Positions 33,900 through 45,062 of a stretch of DNA of 64,000 nucleotides are shown piece after piece; positions within the stretch are counted from its first letter, which is position 1, and each line of letters begins with the position of its first letter. The notes beneath the pieces are model-generated. The model ran no database searches and had not been told where the DNA came from. It saw only the letters and a list, made by a program, of their open reading frames with translations. The DNA is from Pinus tabuliformis. Lineage: Eukaryota > Streptophyta > Pinopsida > Pinales > Pinaceae. Both the position numbers and the translations under genes were made by a program. The stretch spans positions 766,878,720 to 766,942,719 of the forward strand of contig CM062813.1 in assembly GCA_031772625.1 (NCBI GenBank). The letters run 5' to 3'.

Positions 33900-33917
33900 T
33901 GGCGACTCCGCTGGGGA
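33900..33917 (+). other. Primer binding site of element 4
   Basis: TGGCGACTCCGCTGGGGA lies three bases after the LTR. From memory, this type is used by Ogre/Tat elements and corresponds to tRNA-Arg; the tRNA identity is not verified here. Confidence 0.85.
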
Positions 33918-35830
33918 CTTGATTGTTTTCCTTGTTTTTACTTTGACCTGAGAAACTCAATTTTTGTTTCTGTTTTTGGCGTGATGATTGTGGGATTGGG
34001 TGATTTTAGTTAATTTTGAGTTAGTTTTTATTTGTCATAGTTTTGGGAGAAGTACGCACCCTCTGAGTTAAGCACAGTGCGTACCAGTACGCGCTTTTGC
34101 TTTGTGCACAGAGCGTGAACGCACCTGTGTACCCTGTCAAAATTTTGAGAAATTTTAAATTTTTCTCTTTTTTATCAGTTTAGAATTTGGTTATAGGTTT
34201 TAGCCATTGCCCAGACCTGCGTGTACCATGTCAAAAACTTTCTTTGGTTTAATTTCACTAGTGTTAGGGTTTTAGGTGAAATTCCTAGGAGTTTTGCTTG
34301 TTGGGTTTGTTTTTCGTTTTGGTTGTGTAGTGGCTTTGAGCTTAGAGGCTGTAGGGACTTCAGATCACCTCAATGTCTACCAGCTTTCTTATGAGTCTGA
34401 CCATTAATGAAATATCCCCTTGTTTGAGGAATCCGCTTTGAGTTTTCTCTTTACAAAACTTCGAAAAGCTTGTGTTTGAGAGTTTGGATTTTCATTTTCA
34501 AAAAGAAAACGAAATTGGTTGTTTTTTACTGATTTGTGATTCTGCATAAATTAGTCCTTAGCTTGCATCTAGCTAAGTAAAACATCCTTAAAAAATACTT
34601 TTAGTAGGATTTGACTTCAAATAGGTTTTTATAATTTGTAGATCTCAAAGTTAGTCATTTTCATTAGTTTTGAGTGTTTTGCAAAAAAAATATATAAAAA
34701 ATCTCTTTTGAAAAAAGTTTGTTTCTTGTAGTGATTGAATGCTTTGAAACGAAAAAGGGAAATTTTTGTGAAATAATTAGTTGTCTCGTTTTGAGTGCTT
34801 TGGAAAGGAAAAGCTCTTCTTTTAATTTGTTTAATTGAGAAAGATTTGTGTTTACAAAGTATTTGCATTCTCAAACTCTTTCTTAGTTTAGAAGTTCATC
34901 GAAGAGAAAAAAGATTGTTTAGATCATCTTAGGTGCATTTTTAGTGATTTTGAGTCGAGTCTTCATACCACGAGTTTCATCTCCGCACCTTTGGACTTAA
35001 ACAAAAACCACTAAAATTAACGCTTAAAGTAAAATTCACCTAGTAACATTTTTATTTCTAGGGCTCTGATACACCAACTTAGCTTAGGCTAGTGTCTTGG
35101 AGTAGGAGAGTAATTAACTCTCCAAGACAGTAAAAACAAACAAGTAGTTGTATCTTGTGGTAGGGAAGAAATCCAATTGTTGCATTTATGCTCTGGGAAA
35201 GCTCCTCTTAAAGGAGAAGCACGAGATCGTGTCCGAACCAGTGTGGGAATCAATCCTTCCTCATTGGGAACGACGCCAGATATTCATGTATTAAAAATGG
35301 TAAACCTCGGATTAACCATTGTCGATGAGCCTGGGGTCACTTGTTGGTAAACCTTGGATTATGTCAAGGAGCCTTCACGGGGATTGAGCTTGCTACTCTT
35401 CCCTTGTGTGCGTATCGGATCGTAGACTGTTCCCCCAGGTGTATTTGTCTCAGTTGGTAACCTTAGTGGCCATATTCTTTAGGACTCTTCCTGAGGTGAC
35501 AGTGGTGGGAAGATCCCACTGTACCTGGAGCAGACGTCGGCTAGACTCACGTGGATTTTCTAGGGGGTTCACTTCACTCGAGACGGTTAAGTGGAAGAAC
35601 TTGTGCCAGTCTATTCATTAAGCAGGTTGCCGGGGTAACTGTTCCAACCACCATTTCTGTACTGAACTCTGCGACGTTGGATTTCATCACCAACTAGTGT
35701 TTTCGGTCTGGAAGGTTACTGTTTGTGTGTGTTTGATCTCCTAGATTCTTTATGTGTGTGATTCAAATTTGTTTGGTTCTTTAGAGACCTTAGGTGCTTT
35801 TCATTAAGATTTTACTTTGTTTGCGTGTGA
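33918..35830 (+). other. Untranslated leader of element 4
   Basis: No ORF longer than about 80 codons is convincing. It holds a GC-rich module at 34052-34084 that recurs at 44922-44954, and T-rich stretches. A long leader is normal for the Tat lineage; an upstream ORF1 as in Ogre was not found. Confidence 0.6.
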
Positions 35831-38416
35831 AGTAGTTATAAGTCTTTAACTGTGGCTAAATTACCAAGACAGTCCCGTAGACTTCGGGTCCAGTCTCCTG
35901 AGATTATAAATGTGGCTGAGTTACTGAGGAAGTCCCATAGACTTCGGGGCCAACCTCCTGAGGAAGTACCGAGCCAACTTGAAGGCTTAAAAGTCCTCGT
36001 AACTCCTAGAGACAGTAGAGTTGGGTCACCGAAAGAAGGAGAATCTTCTTTGATAGTACATCCTGATTTTCAAACGCCAGTAGCAGAATATAATCCACAG
36101 TCAGTGTCTGTCTCCGAAATCACTGGTATTTTTTCATCTACTAGTGATATAGGTGAAGAACCCGAAATATCCGAGCCTGAAAGTGAATTTGCTGCTACTC
36201 CGACATCGGGGTTTGTTTCTCCAACTTTTAGTGGTCCTGGTTCACCTAGGGTAGAAAGAGTAATCACTCAAGATCTTCCTTCTGGACTTATTTCTATTGA
36301 AGAACTTGCTCCAGAAGAAGAAGAAGTAGGCATCTCTATCCCTGAAAATCAACTTGTCATTGAACTAAGGGAGCGTGAATAAATTTTTTACAGTCCACCT
36401 AGGAGTAGTTCTTGGTATCTTTCTTTAACTAATTATTTAGAAAACTCAGGGATAAGTTTTTCACCACCTCGTGCTCCTTATCACTCAACACCTAGAGGTT
36501 TTTATACTCCCGTAAATATGTCAAGACAGTCGTCCATGTTTACTCAATCGCCCGAATCCTTTTTGTACGGCGGTCCATCTGTTCCCTCTCGGTATCAGTC
36601 TCTTTCTGGTACTTTTCTGGGAGCATCTCCTCAACCCATTGAGCAAGGGTTATTAACTGGAAGCAATGGTAATAAACCGTTGAGAGTAGAAGACATTCTT
36701 ATGATGTCAGGTTCTATTCCCAATCCTCAACCTCAAGGTGGCCAGTTACCGCCGGGGGGGCAGCCTCAATTAACGCCTGGGGGGCCACCTCATGGTACAC
36801 AATTTTCATCTGGGGGGCAACCTCAAGGACAGTACATACCTACGGGACAGTACGTTCCTCAAGGTCAACCCCAGACTCAATATGTACCCCAAGGTCAACC
36901 CCAGTATCAATTTGTACCTCAAGGTCAACCCCAGTATCAGCATGTGCCTCAAGGGTATCAACCCCAAGGTCAATACTCGAACCAAGGTTTCCAACCACCC
37001 CAAGGTCAAACATTTGTTCAAGGAACGGGAAATGTACCTTTCAATTATCAATCCTACCCTCAACCCGGTTATGGTCCTCAATATTCTCAACCAGTTATGG
37101 GTCAGTACCCCAGAATGAATATAGTGTGGGATCCATCACAAATCCAACAAGTGTTGCAGCCAAGTGTACAGTTGTCATCTCAAACTGGACAACCCTTAGT
37201 TTCTGGTACATCCCAGCAACCAGTCCAATATAACATTCAAACTTCTGTACCTTCGGTAGTTTCTCAGCCTGGGCCTAGTACACCTCGTACTCCGCCTCAA
37301 ACGACTGCTATAACTGCCGCTACATCTGTTCAATCTACCCCACCTACTTCTGGAGTATCGACAGCTCCGGTTTCTACTGTTCCTGTATCTACTCCTCAGA
37401 CATCTTTACCACCGTCTGGATCTACGATTCAAACTTCGGTTCAGATGCCTGTAGGACAACCTGGTTTAAGTACGGTTGTCACAAGTCAACCAAAATTCAC
37501 CTATCAACCGTACCAGGGACAGTACCAATTCAGTCCTGCTGTCCAGCAGCCAGTTTATCAGTATCAACCGTATCCTGGGTACACTTATCAACAATCTCAA
37601 CCACCCCAGTATGGTCCAGTTAATCCTGGTTTTCCGGGAGGATACAATATCCTGAACGCGATTCCTATTCCTAGTTATCCTGGATATCCTCCTCCTGGGG
37701 CTGGTCTCATGACCCAGAGTTTTAGGGATCCTAATTGGCAGTTACCATTTATTACAACTTTGGACTTACCTAATTTGTCGCGCCTAACGAACGATCCCAT
37801 TAACTATCTTCCGTTTTGGCCGCCAATGCCGAATAAGTTGCCCAGTGACATTTCCAAGTTCGAAGGTAAATCAGGAGAGGACCCGTCGAACCATGTGATG
37901 AATTACCACCTCTGGTGTGCGTCTAACTCCATCACAGATGATTCAATCCGTCTTAGACTTTTCCAGTGCACTCTAATTGGTCTAGCAGCCAAGTGGTACA
38001 TTGAGTTACCGCGAGGCACTTTTTATAATTTTAGTCAGTTAGCTACCTCGTTTTTAACTCATTTCCAATTGCCAGTTCGATATGACAATGGCACGGAATT
38101 GTTAACTTCGCTAAAACAATCGACATCCACTTACATTTCAGATCATATTCATGAGTGGAGAAGTCGACGTCATTTAGTGAAGGTATTTATTCTGGATCAA
38201 ATCTTGGCTGAGTGGTTTGTAAAATCTTTGTTGCCGAAGATCACTAAAGATGTTGCTAAAGCCGGAGTGGTTACTGAGGAGCAAGTCATTGCTCAAGAAC
38301 AGTACCTTGACTTGGTATATACTCAGTCGGGTACGTTACACGAAAAAATCCCGATCTTCCCAAGCAAAATCAAATCGCTGCAGCTCCTTCGGGATCTGAT
38401 GCCGCTGATGGTATGA
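35831..38416 (+). pseudogene. Gag of element 4
   Basis: One frame runs from 35831 to 38416, broken only by TAA at 36380-36382. It has no ATG near its start, so the true start is unclear; ATG 36518 is the first good internal one. A 60-bp (20-residue) duplication lies at 35851-35970. A Pro- and Gln-rich disordered region (36730-37640) includes four 30-bp units coding for YVPQGQPQYQ-like decapeptides (36851-36970). The capsid follows at 37840-38310 (LPSDISKFEGKSGEDPSNHV, then LIGLAAKWYIELP), a Retrotrans_gag match. A run of six A at 38343-38348 shifts the frame; the alternative frame continues into the next ORF, so gag and pol were probably once joined here. Confidence 0.88.
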
Positions 38417-40260
38417 TTGGCACGGTTAACACTAAAAGTAAGAAGAAGTCTTCCAAGAATTCTTCTCCCATTATAACCTTGCCTGATTCCCCAATAGGAG
38501 ATTCTTCTGCAGATATTTCTGTCGACATTCACGTTGTAGAGTCATCTACAGCCAAATCAAAATCCGGTGGGAAGAAGAAAGGAAAGAAGAAGAATAAAAC
38601 GGAAAAAAGTTCAAAGGAGAAACCTGAAAAGGCGGAATCCAATGACGAAAAACGCAAACCTCATTATCCTTGTCTCACTTGTGACGATGAACATTTTACA
38701 AGAGACTACCCTCATCGTGCAGAGGTTGCGAAGATTGTCAAGGGTTCCCAAACTCCTGTTGTTTTGAAGGATCCTTTTCCGGCTCAAGACAGTAAGATGA
38801 TAGGTTCATCCTCGAGTGCCAATGAAGAACCCATACTGATGATGTCCCATGTTAGGATTGCGACTCGATCGCAAGATTATGGTAGTAAGAGTCCTGTTGA
38901 TGGTAAAGAAGCAGAATCTTCTCATTCTAATCCATCAACCCCAGCTCCTGGTTTCGATCCACTACAGATCGAGAAACCTAATCCAGAATTGGTAATCAAA
39001 CCGCCCACCAAGGGTATACTTCGAAAGTTAGCTTTCAATCCACATGCGAGAGCGGCTCAAAATTATAACATTGTTGAGGATTTAGCTGTTTCACCCTCAG
39101 CAATGTCGGCTTTGGAAGTGCTGCAATCATGCCCAGCACAACGTAAATTACTTTTGTCGGCTATAGGAGTTGTTGATGTTCATGACCCGAACCTAATAAT
39201 TTTTGATCTAGAAAATAGTACACCGCGTTTGCCTCATCAAATGGCTTTCCAGATTCCAGTGATAGTCAAAAATAGGCCTATTCATCGGACTGTAATTGAT
39301 GAGGGAGCCTCAACGTGTATTATGTCGATACAGTGTTGGAGATCGCTTGGTTATCCTTCATTAAATCAATCCCCAACGATTCTAAAGGCCTTTGGTGGCC
39401 GTGGGTTTCATCCTTTTGGCATTCTACAGGATTTGCCTATAGGGGTTGAAGGAAAAACCGTTAGTCTAGATGTGGAGGTGATTGATGCCCCTCTAGACTA
39501 CAACCTTCTCTTGGGTCGAAGTTGGTCTTACGCTATGACAGCGGTCGTTTCATCGGTCTTTCGAGTAATAAAGTTTCCACATAATGGAAAGATCATAACA
39601 ATAGACCAGCTAGCTTACTTTTCATCCGACCCAGCCTCTTCGGAGAGTATTCAGCATGTTGGTAAAACGACTATCCCATATAAGGATGTTGGAGTAGGAT
39701 TAGTTAAAGATGTCGGTTTACTGGGAACTTTTCCTTTTCCTCCAATCAACGCATCATCTTCATTTGCAACCATTCATATGATCACATCAGACACCGTTAT
39801 TTATGATGATCCTTGGATCGTCCCTTCTAAATCTGAGATAGACTCATTTGGTAATTCCATGCCTTTGAGTCCATATGAAATTGCCTATGAAGCTGTGCAG
39901 TCGTTTGCTGACTCGTTTTCAGCCAAAAATGACTTGATGAATGTGGTCCGTGAGGATTCACTTTTCACATCAACCTCAGATTTAACTACGTTTTCTAAAC
40001 TTGTTCACTCTGATGAGAAAATTCGTGAAATCCTATGTGTAGATGATTTACCATGGGAAGATCTCCATCACAGATCTTCGTTTTTACCTGAGGATGATCA
40101 TTTTGAAAATGATTTCTCATCAATTTTTACAACTGAATATGTCAAGCAACCTCAGAATCCAATGAAACATCCCGATTCAGAGTTAAACTTGGGAAACATC
40201 TCCGAACTATTCCTATTGAAATTTCGGTTAAGCCCGAAATTGTTGAGAACATTCATATAG
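38350..40260 (+). pseudogene. Gag tail and aspartic protease of element 4
   Basis: The ATG at 38413 overlaps the shifted gag stop (ATGA). A Lys-rich stretch (SGGKKKGKKKNK near 38565) precedes a nucleocapsid knuckle, CLTCDDEHFTRDY near 38670, where the final Cys is Tyr. The protease has TVIDEGASTCIM near 39290; DEGAS rather than DSGAS is, as I recall, usual for Tat elements. YNLLLGRSWSYAM near 39500 is the second conserved strand. A long spacer follows (39560-40150). The frame ends at 40258-40260, but the sequence continues into RT in another frame from about 40170. Protease itself looks intact. Confidence 0.88.
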
Positions 40261-41337
40261 GTGCCTCGTGTACAGATGACGAAATTCAATTATATAAGGC
40301 CCTATTTCAAGAATTCCGCAACGTGTTTGCCTGGTCCTATGAGGGAATGCCAGGAATTGATCCCGCGATTGTTGTTCATGAGATCAAGACTTACCCAGAC
40401 GCTAACCCGTCCGGCAACGTTTGCATCAGATTCACCCACGAAAAGCTGCTGCAATTAAAGCAGAAGTTGAAAAACTGTTGAAGGCAGGTTTCATTTATCC
40501 GATCCCGTTAACGGATTGGGTATCGAATATTGTTCCGGTTAACAAAAAGCAGGAAACAATAAGAATATGCATCGACTATAGGGACATTAATCGAGCCTGT
40601 CCAAAGGACAATTACCCAACCCCCTATATCGATCAAATCATTGATGATTGTGCCAGCAGCGAAATATTTTCCTTTATGGACGGTTTTTCCGAATACAATC
40701 AAATCAACATTCTACCTGTCGATCAATCAACATTCTACCTGCCGGAGCAACTTTTCATAGGGTGATGTCTTATGCGTTTCATGATATCAAGCACATTGTG
40801 CAACCGTATCTCGATGATATGCCTGCTCATTCATTACATCGAGCTGATCACCTCGTCCATTTACGAGCAATCTTTATGAGGTGTAGGCATTATCGTATTC
40901 GGTTGAACCCACACAAATGTGTCTGCTGTATAGAAACGGGTCGATTGTTGGGATTTGTAGTTTCGAAAGCCGGCATTCGCGTTGATCCCTCGAAGGTCGA
41001 AGCTATCATCAAATTGCCTCGTCCTTCGAGTCTTCGCCAACTCCAAAGTTTGCAGGGGAAAGCAAACTTTTTACGACGATTCATTCCTAACTACGCCGAG
41101 GTTACAAAGGGTTTTACCCAGTTGTTGAAGCAAAACACTCAAATCTATTGGGATGAGATAGCTCAGAAATCTTTTGATGCACTCAAACATGTGTTGACCC
41201 ATGCACCGTTGTTGCATCCTCCCAACTACAACCAGGATTACTTCTTGTATCTCGCCGCTTCTCATTCCACCATTGGAATGGTCTTAGTTCAGGAAGATGA
41301 ATCAGGAACTGAACATGAGATATATTACCTTAGTTGA
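40170..41337 (+). pseudogene. Reverse transcriptase and start of RNase H, element 4
   Basis: The RT starts with VFAWSYEGMPGIDP (40325), then after a frameshift near 40405 EVEKLLKAGFIYPI (40450) and IRICIDYRDINRACPKDNYP (40560). FSFMDGFSEYNQINILP (40670) is followed by a rearrangement at 40700-40745: the LPFGLKN segment is missing and a 16-bp repeat (ATCAACATTCTACCTG) fills the junction. The catalytic box YLDD survives at about 40810. Connection and thumb motifs continue (VEAIIKLPRPSSLRQLQSLQ near 41000). The frame ends with TGA at 41335-41337, fitting a former CGA. It is non-functional because of the internal deletion. Confidence 0.9.
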
Positions 41338-42900
41338 ACGTTAAATCCAACTGAGCTAAAATACTCACATGTGGAGAAATTGGCATTGGCAGCCGTCCAA
41401 GCTGTCCAACGTTTTCGTCACTACATTCTACTACGTAAAACTACGGTAATTTCGGATTGCAACCCTATGATCTACATTTTGACCAAGCAATTGCTAGAGG
41501 GCAAGTACTCTAAATGGATCGTTATCCTCCAAGAGTTCGACTTGGAATTTGAAAAATCTAAGTCTAAGAAATCTTTATTTTTTGCGGAGTTAATGTGTGA
41601 CTTCCCGCGTGCTGACACGGAAACTGTGGCGGAGGAGCCCATTGCGGATGAATCCTTGTTTCTAATCAGCACTTTAGATCCGCGGTATGGGAATATCATC
41701 GTTTATCTCCAGACCCAATCCTTTCGGCTAGAAATTTCAAGGTCAGAACGTCGGAAAATTCGATTCCAGTCCCAACAATTCAGAATTATTGGAGATACTC
41801 TTTATCGCCGTGGGACGGACTCTGTTTTTCAACGTTGCTTAACTCACGAGGAAGCTGAAAGGGTTCTAAATGACTGTCACTCTAGAGCATGTGGCGGTCA
41901 TATGTCTGGGTATGCCACAGCCCAAAAGATATTGCGCGCTGGCTACTTCTGGCCGTCTTTATTTAAAGATTGTATTACGGCGGTCCGAAAATGCCACAAC
42001 TGCCAGATTTTTTATCGTAAGATGCACGCTCCACCTGCTCCTCTCCACCCTATAATTGCCGTTGGTCCTTTTGCCAAATGGGGTATCGATTTTATTACAT
42101 GTAACCCTCACTCGGCCGGGGGGCATGCATATATCATCCTTGCGGTAGATTATTTTACTAAGTGGGCCGAGGCGATGCCTACATTCGAGGCAGACGGCGA
42201 AACAGCTGCAATTTTCATGTTTAATCATATAATTTCTAGGTTTGGTGTCCCGCAAGCGATAATCACTAATCATGGGCGTCATTTTCGAAATGTTATGATG
42301 ACCGAACTTACAGGCCAGCTTGGTTTACGTCATGATAGTTCAACCCCTTATTATCCATAAGCGAATGGTTTGGTTGAGTCCATCAACAAAGTTTTAGTTA
42401 TCATGATCCGACGAATCATTGGGATTCATCGGTCGAATTGGCACAACATGCTATTTTCAGCGCTTTGGGCATACCGAACTTCAGTAAAAACATCAACAGG
42501 GTTCACTCCTTTCCAACTAGTCTATGGTTTGGAAGCCGTACTGCAAATGGCCATCGAGTTACTTCCAACCACTTCCGAAGAGGAAAAACGTTTGTTATAC
42601 TTGGCTCAATTAGATGAGAATAGACGTGATGCTGCATTGGCGATCGAGACTCACACAAAACGGATGAAAGCTCAGTATGATCGAAATGTGACGCCTCGAA
42701 ATTTTTCGGAAGGAGATCTAGTCTTAGTTTATGATCAAGCTAATGATGAATTAGGCGCTGGAAAATTCGTTCCTATGTGGCATGGTCCCTATGTTGTCAA
42801 GCGAAAGCTAGCCAGAGGGGCTTATGAATTGGTAGACTTTGATGGGGACTCTTTGGGTAAACCCAGAAATGGCCTTTACTTGAAGAGGTATTATGCTTAA
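41338..42900 (+). pseudogene. RNase H and integrase of element 4
   Basis: RNase H continues from the previous ORF: YSHVEKLALAAVQAVQRFRH (Glu, 41365), then TVISDCNPMIYIL (Asp, 41450) and ELMCDFPR (Asp, 41590). Integrase follows, with the HHCC domain CHSRACGGHMSG ... CHNCQI (41875-42010) and the core Asp in KWGIDFITC (42080). The second site reads IITNHGRHF near 42265, with Asn replacing the catalytic Asp. The Glu lies in ANGLVESINK (42365), just after TAA at 42358-42360. The C-terminal part ends RNGLYLKRYYA at 42900. The Asp-to-Asn change and the stop inactivate it. Confidence 0.92.
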
Positions 42901-42949
42901 AAGAATGGGTATGGAGATTTTTAGTTAGGATAGTTTTTTTTTCTAGCTG

Positions 42950-43459
42950 GTGTGTTTTAGTTTAAACAGTGTGCTTAGCTTAGAGAGTTTTTTTTCGTCA
43001 TTATTCCTGCTTATCTTGGTTTTACTCTTGATATTGCAGATGTTGATGCCTCTCCAAACATACATTGGTTTCACTGATGGTGATTGTCGTAATACACGGA
43101 ACATCTCTTCCGCGGCTTGGGTTATCTGTTCGCCCTCTGACGAGTTAGTATCTATGCATGGGGTAAGCCTCGGTCAAACAACGAACAAAATTGCCGAGTA
43201 CAGTGCAATGATTGAGTTATTGTCTGAATCTATTTCATTTGGGATTCGGAGTTTGATAGTGAGGTTAGATTCTGAACTCATTGTATTACAGCTTAATAGA
43301 GTGTATGCCATTAGAAATCTAGTGTTATTAAGATTATTTTTGAGAGTGCGTCTCTTGGAACGTGAATTTGATTATATTGAATATCAAAATATTACAAGGT
43401 CTTTAAATACATTAGTAGATGCAATTGCTTCCCGAATGTTAAATATACATTTGCAATAA
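42950..43459 (+). CDS. Second (archaeal-type) RNase H ORF downstream of integrase
   Basis: A separate ORF after integrase codes for an RNase HI-like domain. The best start is the ATG at 43040; the stretch before it is T-rich and non-protein-like. All four acidic positions are visible: Asp in GFTDGDCRN, Glu in KIAEYSAMIELL, Asp in VRLDSELIVLQL and Asp in LNTLVDAIASR. The frame is intact for 139 codons from that ATG. Extra archaeal-type RNase H domains are known in the Tat lineage; here it lies after integrase rather than before. A splice-acceptor-like site (T-rich tract, then CAG at 43037-43039) directly precedes the ATG. It could help remove primer RNA or template RNA. Confidence 0.82.
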   Translation: MCFSLNSVLSLESFFSSLFLLILVLLLILQMLMPLQTYIGFTDGDCRNTRNISSAAWVICSPSDELVSMHGVSLGQTTNKIAEYSAMIELLSESISFGIRSLIVRLDSELIVLQLNRVYAIRNLVLLRLFLRVRLLEREFDYIEYQNITRSLNTLVDAIASRMLNIHLQ

Positions 43460-43655
43460 TCATACATGTAAATTTAAAATCATTCCATAACATGATTAAC
43501 AAGATAAGTCGGTAATAATGATATATATATAGATAGGAGTGTGTCAAAAAATACATCGTCCTCGATCATAGGTTGAAAAACACCTTATGATCGTCAAAAA
43601 TGATAAGTACGAAAAACAAAAATGTCACATGTCCCCACAATAGGCGATCATCCTA
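43460..43655. other. Convergent gap between RNase H ORF and antisense gene
   Basis: About 195 bp separate two converging reading frames. It contains an ATATATATATA tract near 43520 and must hold 3' ends for the antisense transcript if one is made. Confidence 0.4.
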
Positions 43656-44819
43656 TCACTGGTGATGATCTCTATAAGAAACCACTGCACGGGCCACCTT
43701 GCAAAGGAACCTCCTAAAAGGTCTAGGGACTCCAATCACATGGCACTGAAGTCGACGAGGAATGTCGTCTATAGTGGTCTCAGGAATATCTCCCGTCAAG
43801 CGCTCGAGATGACCCTCCAACTCGGCCAAAACCTCTGTTGATTCGTCCTGTGGGGCTAGCGCGGGTGCAACTGGTTGCCTCCTCTCGAAAGGCCGGAGAG
43901 TGGCTGGTCGCTGTGGACCCACATCTGCATTTTAAAATTTTTACTATCAGTTTTGAGACGATGGAAAAATAAAAAAAAATTAAAATAGGAAAATGTTGGA
44001 AAGGATTTTACCTGACTCGTCCCACTGCTCTCCTGGTGGAAGAGCCATGTCTGGGTCACCACGAAAATCTATCCCAGCGTAAGGGAAATCCTGAATGGAA
44101 AAGACCTGGTTTTCCAGCCATTGGAAATACTCAGGTTTGAATCGAGCAACCTCTGTCCTCTCATCCGGGTGACGGGCCATGACTGCGACCCATCGCATCA
44201 GTTTGGGCTCTCGAGGAAGCCCAGCTCCAATAGTAAGGTGTTGTGGGATCAGCATAGGAACCCTCTCCAGGCCAAAACTCACGACCAAAACCCCATAACC
44301 AAAGGTTTTTAGTCGTCCGTTCTTGGCCCTGGTCAGTTTTCCTTTCACATTAGCCAACACGGCATCGCACCAGTTGAAGATGGTGCCTCGAAAGCAATCA
44401 ACTGCCATACGCATCTGAGATCCGGTGGCAATATGTAATGCGGCAACTCCGCAAAGTCTGGTGACAATAAACGCAATCACCATGAGTTCAGGACGTGATA
44501 TCGTCTTTATGTCTATCCCTTTGTCTCTAGCCTGGCTGTTGCAGTACTCTATCCGGAGGCTATCGACAGACTGGCCACCTAGCCTAGTCCCGTGCAGAGT
44601 CAAGTCTTCGCCTCTCTTGGGTAAATCAGCCAATGAAGAAGCACTGGTCCTGTATGCTCCATCTGTCAACCAGCCATTGTAAGAAATCCACCTGAGCCCT
44701 CATGCCAGGAATGGCCCAGAATTTGTACAATCCACACGCCTCAAAGCATCAAGTGAAGGCTGATGATTCCATGTGGCAGCATCCACGTCCTCATGCTCTC
44801 GTTCATGCCAATCTAGCAT
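43656..44819 (-). pseudogene. Antisense gene of element 4 with an 87-nt intron
   Basis: On the strand opposite gag-pol, a coding region starts at or before the ATG at 44819 and ends with the TGA at 43656. Exon 1 reads YKFWAIPGMRAQ (about 44710), then LADLPKRGEDLTLHGTRLGG (44580-44640), with frameshifts near 44740 and 44640. It is then open to CAG at 44012. A GT-AG intron (44011-43925, 87 nt, U-rich, GTAAAA...GCAG) follows in phase 1. Exon 2 (43924-43656) continues in frame with VGPQRPATLRPFERR. Without splicing the frame stops about 10 codons into the intron. I do not recognise the protein. Extra antisense ORFs in this position are known from Tat elements such as maize Grande. Confidence 0.7.
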
Positions 44820-44921
44820 GATGTACTCTCTGCATCAATTATAAAGATTAATTAAATTGCTAGAAAATATTTTGATTGGTCCATTTTTTAGAATTTTTGG
44901 GTTCAAAACCCTTGCGGCGGG

Positions 44922-45062
44922 GTACGCACCCTCCAGGTTAGACACAGTGCGTGGGACCGCACTTTGTCTACACGGAAGGTGTGGACCCCGAGTTTTTTCC
45001 CAATGGAGAAAAAGTCGAGGTCCGCGGGTCCGCAATGGTAAACCTGCGGGCCCCCGCGCGTG
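44922..45062 (-). promoter_or_regulatory. GC-rich module, candidate promoter region of the antisense gene
   Basis: GTACGCACCCTCCAGGTTAG and the following CACAGTGCGT closely match 34052-34084 in the leader. Related CCGCAC/GTGCGGAC blocks lie in the LTR (32991-33093). It sits 100-240 bp upstream of the antisense start, in a sharply GC-rich island. The promoter function is inferred. Confidence 0.4.

Noticed and set aside
36806..37090. Minus-strand frame opposite element 4 Gag (94 codons)
   Set aside because: It is a mirror of the repetitive Pro/Gln coding region; its Leu/Arg repeats follow from the 30-bp sense repeats.
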